Shown here one piece after another: positions 43,123 to 51,207 of a stretch of DNA of 64,000 nt. The position numbers and the translations under genes were made by a program. Origin of the DNA: Caulobacter sp. X (lineage in GTDB: Bacteria; Pseudomonadota; Alphaproteobacteria; Caulobacterales; Caulobacteraceae); NCBI RefSeq assembly GCF_002742635.1, contig NZ_PEGF01000001.1, forward strand, positions 620,001 through 684,000, given 5' to 3'. Each line of letters begins with the position of its first letter. Position 1 is the first letter of the stretch. Under the pieces are notes generated by a model. It ran no database searches, had not been told where the DNA came from, and saw only the letters and a program-made list of their open reading frames with translations.

Positions 43123-45399
43123 CTAGAACGCATAGCCAAGGCGTACGCCGGCCGTACGCGGTCGCATGGTGGCGAAGCGGCTGGCGAGGAACGCCTCGGG
43201 ATGGACGTAGGTGATCGAGTGATCGTCGAAGAGGTTCTCGACATAGGCCCCGACGGTGGTTTGGCCCATGGCGACGGCGAAGGTGGCGTTGACGTTCTGG
43301 TACGAGTCCGTGAACCCGTAGGTCGGGCTGGTGACGGACGGTTGGCCGGGCACGTGTGGGAACGACCCCGGGTATGAGCCCACATGCTGCAGCACGACTG
43401 ACAGATTGGCCTTGGCGCTGGGCGTCAGGTCCCAACCATAGTTTACGAACAGCGCCCCCTGGACCTTCGGCGAGGCCAGTCTCGCGCCGACCACCGCGCC
43501 CGAGATCGCCGCCTCGGCCGGGGTTAGTTCGGTGACCTTGGCGTCGTTCAGAGAACCGTTCAGGCCAACGGTCAGGCCCTTGCTCGGATAGGCGAGGAGC
43601 TCGAACTCGATCCCCTTGCTGCGCGCCGCGCCGATGTTGGTGGCGAACTGGACGCTGTCGGAGACGCGGTTGGCCTGGACCTGGATGTTGCTCCAGTCGA
43701 TCAGATAGACGGCCAGGTTCGCCGCCAGCCGACCGTTCAGGAAGCGCCCCTTGGCCCCGGCCTCGTAGTTGACGAGGTCATCCGACGAGGCCCCGGTCGG
43801 GATGATCAGATCGCTGGGATTGACCAGGCTAGGTCGACCCGCGAAGGCGTTGACCACCGGCGTCCGGAAGCCGGTCGAGACCGTGGCGTAGGTCGTCAGG
43901 GTCGATGACGGCTTATACGACAGGCTGACCTTGAAAGAGGGCTTGCTGCCCGTGGCCTTGACCCCGGTCGCGGCCGGATAGGGGACCAGCGTCAGCGGCC
44001 CGCGGATACCCAGCAGGGCGTTGGTCAGATAGCTGCTGTTGTAGCCGCCCGCCTCGGTGAAGCCCTGGGAGTCGACCTTGCCGTAGCGGATGCCGCCCGT
44101 GGCCCAGACCTTGTCGGTGAAGCGGTAGGTCAGCTGCCCGAACGCCGCCTTCTCGTGCGACAGGAAGTGGGTGTACTGCCGCTGGTAATATTCGTCCGGC
44201 AGGCCGGTGATGCCCCGCGCGGCCAGGAAGGCCGGGTTGGAGCGGTAGAAGTAGTCCACGTCCAGGCGGCGATCGAGATAGAAGCCGCCGACCACCCAGT
44301 CGATCTTGCCGCCCGGGTCGGACGCCAGGCGCGCCTCTTCGACGAAGGTCTTCTGGAAGCCGCCCGCGTCCAGGGCGAAGGCGATCGCGCCGCCGAACGT
44401 GCCGGCCAGGTCGACGAAAAATTTCTGGTCGAACTTGGAATAGGTTGACGAGCTGGTCAGCCGCGCGCCATCGAATTGATAATCGATCGTGACGTTGTGG
44501 GTCCGCAGCTTGCCGACGAATTGGTCGGGACGGTCGGAGATCCGCTTCTCGCGGCCCAGGGCTGGGCTAATCATCGACGAGTCTTTGGGATTGCTGTCCT
44601 CGTACGAGAACAGCGCCTTCACCGACAGGCGCTCGTTCGGCTTCCACAGTAGGTTCGCGCGGCCGCCCCAATCCACCAGGGTGTTTGAGTTGTGGACCTT
44701 GGTGCCGACGTTATCGAGATAGCCTTCCTCGTGCCGGTAAAAGCCGACGACGCGCAGGGCCAGCTTGTCCTCGATGAGGGGCATGTTGAGCATGCCGTTG
44801 TAGCGCTGGCGCAGGGAGTCGGAGCCGGTCAGACCATAGTCGACCAGGGCAGCGCCCTCGCGGCTGGAGAGGTTCGGCGCCTTGGTCAGGATGCGCAGCG
44901 CGCCCGACAGCGAACCAGAACCGAACAGCGTGCCTTGGGGGCCCCGAAGGAACTCGACCCGTTCGACATCGAACAGGTTGGGGTCCAGCACGGTGGTGTT
45001 GCCGATGGTCGAGATCGGCAGCTCGTCGATATAGACCGCGACCGTGCTCTGCAGATTGGCGCCATAGCCGTTGGTGGCGACGCCGCGGGCGGTGAAGTTG
45101 TTGAAATTCGCGGTGGCGCGGTTCAACACCACGCCCGGCGTCTGCCTGGCCAAGCCCTCGTAGCCGACGATGCCTTTGGCGGTCAGCTCCTTCTGGTCGA
45201 AGGCGGTGACGCTGAGCGGCACGTCCTGGAGCTTCTCCGGACGACGGGTGGCGGTGACGACGACTTCTCCCACCAGTTCGGCGTCCTTGCGGTCGCCCCT
45301 CCCCTGCTCTCCCGCGCCGGCTGACTGAGCCAGCGCCGGCGTTGTCGAAAACGCGACGAGCGCGGCGGCGCAAGCCGACGCCAACAGCCCTGCCTTCAT
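43123..45399 (-). CDS. TonB-dependent receptor of the catabolic island
   Basis: 758 aa from the ATG at 45399 (GGGAG, 8 nt spacing); the in-frame sequence upstream is not signal-like. It has a signal peptide (ends TPALAQSA), TonB-box-like VGEVVVTATRR, and a plug with VPLSVTAF, TARGVATNGYG and ERVEFLRGPQGTLFGSGSLSG. A barrel follows, ending AGVRLGYAF. It is first in the operon with carboxylesterase, acyl-CoA ligase, SDR and thiolase. The ligand is probably an ester-containing hydrophobic compound, by association only. Confidence 0.93.
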   Translation of the reverse strand: MKAGLLASACAAALVAFSTTPALAQSAGAGEQGRGDRKDAELVGEVVVTATRRPEKLQDVPLSVTAFDQKELTAKGIVGYEGLARQTPGVVLNRATANFNNFTARGVATNGYGANLQSTVAVYIDELPISTIGNTTVLDPNLFDVERVEFLRGPQGTLFGSGSLSGALRILTKAPNLSSREGAALVDYGLTGSDSLRQRYNGMLNMPLIEDKLALRVVGFYRHEEGYLDNVGTKVHNSNTLVDWGGRANLLWKPNERLSVKALFSYEDSNPKDSSMISPALGREKRISDRPDQFVGKLRTHNVTIDYQFDGARLTSSSTYSKFDQKFFVDLAGTFGGAIAFALDAGGFQKTFVEEARLASDPGGKIDWVVGGFYLDRRLDVDYFYRSNPAFLAARGITGLPDEYYQRQYTHFLSHEKAAFGQLTYRFTDKVWATGGIRYGKVDSQGFTEAGGYNSSYLTNALLGIRGPLTLVPYPAATGVKATGSKPSFKVSLSYKPSSTLTTYATVSTGFRTPVVNAFAGRPSLVNPSDLIIPTGASSDDLVNYEAGAKGRFLNGRLAANLAVYLIDWSNIQVQANRVSDSVQFATNIGAARSKGIEFELLAYPSKGLTVGLNGSLNDAKVTELTPAEAAISGAVVGARLASPKVQGALFVNYGWDLTPSAKANLSVVLQHVGSYPGSFPHVPGQPSVTSPTYGFTDSYQNVNATFAVAMGQTTVGAYVENLFDDHSITYVHPEAFLASRFATMRPRTAGVRLGYAF

Positions 45400-45482
45400 G
45401 ACGTTCACTCCCCAGGCGCGTCGATCGTTCCGCCGTCGACGTCGCGGCAGCACGGTGGCGACGAACCGCCCAGCTGTCAACA

Positions 45483-45502
45483 CTCACTCTCACGAGTGTG
45501 AA
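45483..45502. promoter_or_regulatory. Candidate TetR operator in the TonB receptor/MFS divergent region
   Basis: CTCACTCTCACGAGTGTGAA is an imperfect palindrome (TCAC-CTC/GAG-GTGA). It begins with the CAACACTCACTCT stretch (45478-45490) that recurs exactly at 47701-47713. It sits between divergent genes and fits shared repression of both. The partner is probably the TetR encoded at 46901. Confidence 0.65.
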
Positions 45503-45576
45503 TATTGACGAGCGAGCAGGATTGACGTCATCCTCAAGGCAAGCCAAGCCCGGGAACGGGCGTCCGGGAGGAAACC

Positions 45577-46896
45577 TTGAACGATCTCGCGCGCACCAGC
45601 GACGCGGCCGCGGCCGCGCGCTCAGACCGTCCCCTCCCCGCGCCGGACCGCGGAGCCTGGATGGTTCTGGCCATGCTGTGGTTTGTCTACGTTCTGAACT
45701 TCCTGGACCGTCAGCTGATGTCGATCCTGGCCAAGCCGATTCAGGACACCCTCCACATCACCGACGGGCAGCTTGGCCTGATCGGGGGCCTCTACTTCGC
45801 GATGTTTTACTGCTTCATCGCCATCCCGGTCGGCTGGCTGGCCGATCGCACCAACCGCGTCGCGGTGCTCAGCTTGGCCTGCGGGATCTGGAGCGCGGCG
45901 ACCGTGGCCTGCGGACTCTCGCGCAGCTATGGAGAGTTCGCCTTCGCCCGCATGACGGTCGGCTTCGGCGAGGCGGGCGGCGTGCCGCCGTCCTACGCGA
46001 TCATCACCGATTACTTCCCGCCGGGCCGCCGCGGCACGGCGCTGGGAATCTACAATCTGGGGCCGCCCGTGGGCGCGGCGCTGGGCATCGCCTTTGGCGG
46101 CGCAATCGCGGCGGCGTTCAACTGGCGCTATGCCTTCATCGTCCTCGGCCTTATCGGCCTGATCGCCGCGGCCGTCCTGCCCTTGATCGTCAAGGAACCC
46201 CGTCGCGGCGCGCTGGACGGCGTCGAAGCCAAGCCGGAAAAGGCCGCCTTCTGGCCGACCTTGCGGATGTTCTTCTCGCGCCCAACCCTGATGTTGGCGG
46301 CCCTGGGCAGCGGCGCGACCCAGTTCGTGACCTATGGCCTGGGGAACTTCACGACGCTGTTCCTGATGCGCGAGAAGGGCATGACGCTCAGCGAGGTGGC
46401 CGTCTGGTACGCGTTGGTCGTCGGTGTCGGCATGAGCGCGGGCATCTACGTCTCGGGCCGGGTGATCGACCACTTCACGCGCAAGTCCAAGCTGGTCTAC
46501 GCCATGGCGCCGGTGATCTCCCTGACGCTGGCGATCCCGTTCTATATCGGCTTCGTCTGGGCGCCGACCTGGCCGTTGGCGCTGGCCTTCCTGATCGGCC
46601 CCACCTTCCTCAACTACTTCTACCTGTCGTCAGCGGTGGCGCTGGTTCAGGAAGAGGTGCGTCCCGAGCAGCGCGTAATGTCCGGAGCGCTGCTGCTGCT
46701 GGTGATGAACTTCATCGGCCTGGGCCTCGGGCCAACCTATGTCGGCGCGGCCAGCGACTTCTTCCGGGCCAGCCACCCGCACAACTCGCTGCAGATGGCG
46801 CTCTTCACGCTGGTCCCGATCTACGTCGTGGCGATCGGCCTTTTCCTCTGGCTGGCGAGGATCTTCCGCAGGGCGGAGGCGCTCCAGAGCGCCTGA
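45577..46896 (+). CDS. Major facilitator superfamily transporter (spinster-like)
   Basis: 439 aa from TTG (45577), with GGGAGG about 5 nt upstream. Twelve membrane helices are read. The family motif is WLADRTNRVAVLSLACGIWS after helix 2. FLDRQLMSILAKPIQD and ARMTVGFGEAGGVPPSYAIITDYFPPGRRGTA are typical of the spinster/hexuronate-like MFS branch found in catabolic clusters. It probably carries the esterase product or a related acid across the inner membrane. It is divergent from the receptor operon and convergent with the TetR gene. Confidence 0.9.
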   Translation: MNDLARTSDAAAAARSDRPLPAPDRGAWMVLAMLWFVYVLNFLDRQLMSILAKPIQDTLHITDGQLGLIGGLYFAMFYCFIAIPVGWLADRTNRVAVLSLACGIWSAATVACGLSRSYGEFAFARMTVGFGEAGGVPPSYAIITDYFPPGRRGTALGIYNLGPPVGAALGIAFGGAIAAAFNWRYAFIVLGLIGLIAAAVLPLIVKEPRRGALDGVEAKPEKAAFWPTLRMFFSRPTLMLAALGSGATQFVTYGLGNFTTLFLMREKGMTLSEVAVWYALVVGVGMSAGIYVSGRVIDHFTRKSKLVYAMAPVISLTLAIPFYIGFVWAPTWPLALAFLIGPTFLNYFYLSSAVALVQEEVRPEQRVMSGALLLLVMNFIGLGLGPTYVGAASDFFRASHPHNSLQMALFTLVPIYVVAIGLFLWLARIFRRAEALQSA

Positions 46897-46900
46897 CGCC

Positions 46901-47563
46901 TCACCCCTTCAGCGCGATGAAGCCCGCCGCCATGAAGCGGGCGATCCGCTTCTTGACCGCCGGGAAGTCGTCGGAGTGGCAGAGGCCGCCCGACAGGCGA
47001 TCGATCCGGCCGGTCCGCGCCAGGGTGTTCATCAGCGCGCCCGACACGAAGTGATAGCCCCAGAAGATTTCCTCGTCGGCGTAGTCCGGCAGGGCGCGCT
47101 TGAGAATGCCGACTAGCTTCAGGACCACCGGGTCGAAGTGCTCGTCCATCAGCGCCGCACCCTCGGGCGTATTGCTGACCCGGGCGCAGAACGCAGCGTA
47201 GTTCATCCAATGCTCGCCGCCCTCGTAATAGAGATCAAGGTCGGTATCGAGGAAGGCATGCAGCGCGCCCTCGACCGTCGGCTTGTCGCCGGCCGCCTGC
47301 TCGTACTGCTCCAAGGCGATCATCCGGCGGCCGGAGGTCACCCCGGCGCGGCGGGCGAACACCGCCTCGAACAGGTTGGTCTTGTCCTTGAAGTAGTAGT
47401 TTAGCAGCGTCGTGTGGATGCCGACCCTCTGGGCGACATCGCGCAGGGTCACGCCGTAAAGGCCATTCTGCGAGAATAGGTATTCGGCCGCGTCCAGGAT
47501 CTGCTCCAGGCTCTGGGCGCGCTGCTCGGCCTTGGTCCGCCTCGCCTTGCTCTCTCCCGCCAA
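46901..47563 (-). CDS. TetR-family regulator of the catabolic island
   Basis: 220 aa from TTG at 47563, where GAGGAGG stands 5 nt upstream. A longer TTG start at 47620 is possible but lacks a ribosome site. The HTH is AAEYLFSQNGLYGVTLRDVA, QRVGIHTTLLNYYFKDK. The C-terminal helical domain (about 80-220) is a ligand pocket. It lies between the MFS gene and a second large TonB receptor, both of which have the same palindromic motif upstream. This makes it the likely common regulator of the island. Confidence 0.88.
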   Translation of the reverse strand: MAGESKARRTKAEQRAQSLEQILDAAEYLFSQNGLYGVTLRDVAQRVGIHTTLLNYYFKDKTNLFEAVFARRAGVTSGRRMIALEQYEQAAGDKPTVEGALHAFLDTDLDLYYEGGEHWMNYAAFCARVSNTPEGAALMDEHFDPVVLKLVGILKRALPDYADEEIFWGYHFVSGALMNTLARTGRIDRLSGGLCHSDDFPAVKKRIARFMAAGFIALKG

Positions 47564-47659
47564 GCCATCCTCCTCGTCGCTCCGTACGCTGGGTAGTAGG
47601 GCCCGGCGCGCGCCTGTCAATCGTCCGCGTCACAGCCGCCATGGAGCGGCTACGACCTC

Positions 47660-47678
47660 ATGACCGAACAATGGTCAT
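47660..47678. promoter_or_regulatory. Inverted repeat in the TetR/TonB receptor intergenic region
   Basis: ATGACC (47660-47665) and GGTCAT (47673-47678) form a perfect 6-bp repeat with a 7-nt spacer, on the TetR side of the intergenic region. It may be a TetR autoregulatory operator or belong to another regulator. Confidence 0.4.
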
Positions 47679-47705
47679 TGACGTAGCGACGTCGATACCA
47701 CAACA

Positions 47706-47725
47706 CTCACTCTTGTGAGAATGAG
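47706..47725. promoter_or_regulatory. Candidate TetR operator before the second TonB receptor
   Basis: CTCACTCTTGTGAGAATGAG is an imperfect palindrome, 35 nt upstream of the receptor start. It shares CAACACTCACTCT (47701-47713) with the region at 45478-45490. The pattern TCACTCT-n-GAG-nTGA is common to both sites, suggesting one regulator for both. Confidence 0.65.
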
Positions 47726-47759
47726 CGTTAGAGACTCATTCCACGGGAGGGATCGCATC

Positions 47760-50700
47760 ATGAAGATCGGGCTTATGAGCGCGTCGGGCGTCGCGCTGCT
47801 GATGGGAGTCGCCGGCCTGGGATCGTCGGCCTGGAGCCAGACGCCGACCGCGCCTGAACCGTCCACACAGGTCGAGGAAATCGTCGTCACCGGGTCGAAC
47901 ATCCGCGGCTCGGCGCTGGACGCCGCTCTTCCCGTCGAGGTCTATTCGCAGGCGGACCTTGAGAAGCAGGGCTCGCCCAGCGCTCTGGAATTCGCCAAGA
48001 GCCTGACCATTTCGGGCCCGACGACCGGCGAGTCCTACTATTTCGGCGGCCCGGCCCTGGTCGGTTCGGTGAACTACAATCTGCGCGGCCTCGGGGCCGA
48101 CAAGACGCTAGTCCTGCTGAACGGGCGGCGCATGAACCAGAACACCGCCAACGTCCCGTCCATCGCCCTGGCGCGCACCGAAGTGCTGAAGGACGGCGCG
48201 GCGGTGATCTATGGCGCGGACGCGACGGGCGGCGTCGTCAACTTCATCACCCGCGACAAATTCGTCGGCCTGGAGGCCCAAGGTCAGTATAAGCACATCA
48301 AGGGATCGAAGGGCGATTATTCGGTCGGCGTGATGGGCGGGATCGGCGAGGACCGGGTCAACCTTCTGGTCTCGGCCGAGTACGAGCACCGCTCGCGTCT
48401 CAACACGATGGAGCGCGACTTCACCAAGGCCTCGCTCAACCCGGTGACCGGCTACAATCCCGCGCCATGGTCGACCCTGACCAACCTGACTGGCTGGATT
48501 CCGCGCGGCGCCCTGCCCGCCACGCCCAGCGTCACGGACGTCGGCGAATGGGGGCCGGCCATCGGCGGCATCGTCTCGGACTTCACGCCGGCCAGCTGCG
48601 CCGCCGTGGGCGGCCGCTACGACAACGCCTACACCTGCGCCTACAACTACATCCCCTACTACCGGCTGGTGGAAAACCAGGACACCTATCGGCTCTACGC
48701 CCAGCTGAAGGCGCAGATCACCGACACGATGAAGTTCCACATGGACGCCTCGTACGGTCGGGTGACCCTGCCGCAGGTGATGGGCTCGCCCGCCCAGCCC
48801 GTGTCCCGCGGCCCGGCTCTGGCCACCGGCGCGGTCAATCAGTTTTATGTGCCGATCACCAATCCCTTCGCCGCCGAGTTCGCCGCCAAGAACGGCATCG
48901 TCGGCGCTCAGGGCTTCACGCCGGTGACCTACCGGCTATTCGGCCACGGCGGCAATCCGTACTACTCGGGCGGCGACGGCTTTGGCGTGGCCGACCGGAT
49001 CGACAACAAGGTCTGGCGCGTCTCGGCGGGCCTGACCGGCGAACTCGGGGACCTGGCGCCATTCGCCAAGCAGGTCGGATACGACTTCGCCCTGACCTAC
49101 AACGACGCCTACAACTACAATACCCACGCCGACACCATCGGCTATCGCCTGCAGGAAGCGCTGAACGGCTTCGGCGGCCCCAATTGCCACGCCACGGACC
49201 TGGATCCCAGCCGCTTCGGCACGCAAAACGCGGCGGCCGCCGGCAAGAACGGCTGCCAGTACTGGAACCCCTTCTCAAGTTCCTTCAAGGGCCAACCGGT
49301 CCGAGGCCTGGCCAATCCCAACTACGTCGCCGGCAAGGAGAACCCCGAGGATCTGGCGCTGTGGATGTTCGACCCGCGCGCGGTCGAGACCCTCAGCCAC
49401 AACTTCACGGCCGATCTCGTGTTCAACGGCCGGTCCGGAATCCAGCTTCCCGGCGGCGACATCGGCTGGGCGCTCGGGGCTCAGTATCGCTCCCTGGCCA
49501 GCCGCGTGAACGTGCCGAGTCCGTTCAACAACGGCTCGATCCAATGCGAGTGGCCCAGCAACACCACCAGCGCCAACGGCGCGGGCTCCGGCAACCTGAG
49601 CCCCACCCCGCTGCCAACGACGGACCCGAACTTCCGCGGCTGCACGCCGGACGCGCCGGGGCCGTTCGTGCTTTTCGCCCCGACCCTGCCCAGCCAGGCC
49701 GAGCAGAGCCAGTATTCGCTGTTCGGCGAGCTGCAGGTTCCGCTGTTCTCGAACGTCGACATCCAGTTGGCGGCCCGGCGCGAGCGCTTCTCCAACGACC
49801 TGGGCGCGACGGTCTACAAGGTCTCGGGCAAGTGGAACGTCTGGGGTCCGCTGACCGTGCGCGCCTCGTACGGCACCAACTACCAGACGCCGCCCCTGGG
49901 CGTGACGCCGGGCGCCATCACGGTGGCCGCGCGCACCTACACGGTGGCGGCCAGCAACTGGCTGGCGGCGCAGTTCATCACCGACGCCAATCTCAAGCCG
50001 GAGACCGCCAAGAGCGGCAACATCGGCGCGATCTGGCAGAGCCGCGGCCTGGCCGACGGTCATGACTTCCGACTGATCGTCGACTATTTCGACATCCGCA
50101 CCAAGGACCAGATCGGCCAGGTCGCCGATCCCAACCAGATCGCCAGCCTGGTCTTCAACGGCGCGGGCGGAACCATCACCACGTGCGATGTCGCCAAACA
50201 GCCGCTGCTGGCCCGCATCAGCTTCAACAACGGGTGCGCCGTCGGCATGAGCGGCGTCGGCAGCTTCTCGGCCGTCTCCACCCGCTATGGCAACGGGCCA
50301 GGGCAGACCACCAAGGGCTTCGACATCCAGGCTAAATATGGCCTTCCCCTCGGCGATGGCGATCTCGACATCGATATCACCGCCACCCGGGTCACGGCGC
50401 TGCGGACGGGGCCGACCACCCTCGACGGGGTCACGATCTCGACGGGTGATGATCGCCTGGGGACCTTGAACTTCGCCACCTTCGCCCAGGCCGCGCCGAA
50501 GTGGCGCGCCAACCTGGGGGTCAACTATGGCCTCGGTCGCCAGAACTTCCGGCTCGGCGTCAACTTCGTCTCGGCGGTCCAGGACGAGCGGGCGGGCGTC
50601 CAGTATGGCGAGAACGGCAAGGATTGGGTGACGACCGACTTCACCTATCGCCTGACGCTAGGCGACGATATGGCGCTGACCCTGACCGCCGCCAACATCT

Positions 50701-50804
50701 TCGATAAGGACCCGCCACCCGCTCAGGAGGAGTTCGGCTACGATCCTTGGACCGGCAATCCGTTGGGCCGCACCTTCGAGATCGGCGTCAAGAAGTCGTT
50801 CTAA
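47760..50804 (+). CDS. Large TonB-dependent receptor
   Basis: 1014 aa from the ATG at 47760 (GGAGG, 9 nt spacing). It has a signal peptide (GVALLMGVAGLGSSAWSQ) and TonB-box-like VEEIVVTGSNIR. The plug has LPVEVYSQADLEKQG, VNYNLRGLGADKTLVLLNGRR and YGADATGGVVNFITR. A long barrel with big extracellular loops follows, ending EIGVKKSF. This is the larger TonB receptor type common for organic nutrients in Caulobacter and Sphingomonas relatives. It shares operator sequence with the catabolic operon and may bind a related or larger form of that substrate. Confidence 0.92.
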   Translation: MKIGLMSASGVALLMGVAGLGSSAWSQTPTAPEPSTQVEEIVVTGSNIRGSALDAALPVEVYSQADLEKQGSPSALEFAKSLTISGPTTGESYYFGGPALVGSVNYNLRGLGADKTLVLLNGRRMNQNTANVPSIALARTEVLKDGAAVIYGADATGGVVNFITRDKFVGLEAQGQYKHIKGSKGDYSVGVMGGIGEDRVNLLVSAEYEHRSRLNTMERDFTKASLNPVTGYNPAPWSTLTNLTGWIPRGALPATPSVTDVGEWGPAIGGIVSDFTPASCAAVGGRYDNAYTCAYNYIPYYRLVENQDTYRLYAQLKAQITDTMKFHMDASYGRVTLPQVMGSPAQPVSRGPALATGAVNQFYVPITNPFAAEFAAKNGIVGAQGFTPVTYRLFGHGGNPYYSGGDGFGVADRIDNKVWRVSAGLTGELGDLAPFAKQVGYDFALTYNDAYNYNTHADTIGYRLQEALNGFGGPNCHATDLDPSRFGTQNAAAAGKNGCQYWNPFSSSFKGQPVRGLANPNYVAGKENPEDLALWMFDPRAVETLSHNFTADLVFNGRSGIQLPGGDIGWALGAQYRSLASRVNVPSPFNNGSIQCEWPSNTTSANGAGSGNLSPTPLPTTDPNFRGCTPDAPGPFVLFAPTLPSQAEQSQYSLFGELQVPLFSNVDIQLAARRERFSNDLGATVYKVSGKWNVWGPLTVRASYGTNYQTPPLGVTPGAITVAARTYTVAASNWLAAQFITDANLKPETAKSGNIGAIWQSRGLADGHDFRLIVDYFDIRTKDQIGQVADPNQIASLVFNGAGGTITTCDVAKQPLLARISFNNGCAVGMSGVGSFSAVSTRYGNGPGQTTKGFDIQAKYGLPLGDGDLDIDITATRVTALRTGPTTLDGVTISTGDDRLGTLNFATFAQAAPKWRANLGVNYGLGRQNFRLGVNFVSAVQDERAGVQYGENGKDWVTTDFTYRLTLGDDMALTLTAANIFDKDPPPAQEEFGYDPWTGNPLGRTFEIGVKKSF

Positions 50805-50822
50805 CCTCCCTACCTCGCGCCT

Positions 50823-50854
50823 GGCGGATGGCTCTAGCCATCCGCCGCTCTTTT
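50823..50854 (+). terminator. Intrinsic terminator after the large TonB receptor
   Basis: A perfect 10-bp stem, GGCGGATGGC and GCCATCCGCC, encloses a TCTA loop. CGCTC and a TTTT run at 50851-50854 follow. It lies 19 nt after the receptor stop and is a classical Rho-independent terminator. Confidence 0.85.
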
Positions 50855-51207
50855 GCATCTAGCGAGGCCCCCGAGCGCGGCCCAGGAGCGGACCTTCGCA
50901 AAGCCAGAGAAGCGCCAGTAGCTGCCGTTGGCACGGCGCCAGGCGCGCGACGTTCGGTGGAGATGCGCCTTACTCTGGCGCCGCGTCTATGGCGCAATTG
51001 CACATAGCGAGGTGGTGGACTCGCCCGTTCGCCTTGAGCTACTGTCGGATCCCCCAGATGTGCCTGGGCTTGAACGGCGGCTTTGGGCCAATGATGCGGC
51101 CAGTGTTCCAGGGGCGCTTGGGCGCTATGCAGTCTCTATCCCCCGCCGATCCGCAGCTCTTGATGTCTTTCGCTGTCGGCCTTTTTAGAAGACATCAACG
51201 ACACTCG
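50855..51207. other. 353-nt region without a recognisable gene
   Basis: It lies between the terminator and the end of the convergent phospholipase C gene. Short open frames exist on both strands, but none has a believable start, composition or family match. No tRNA-like fold was seen. It may be a remnant or simply spacer DNA. Confidence 0.5.
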
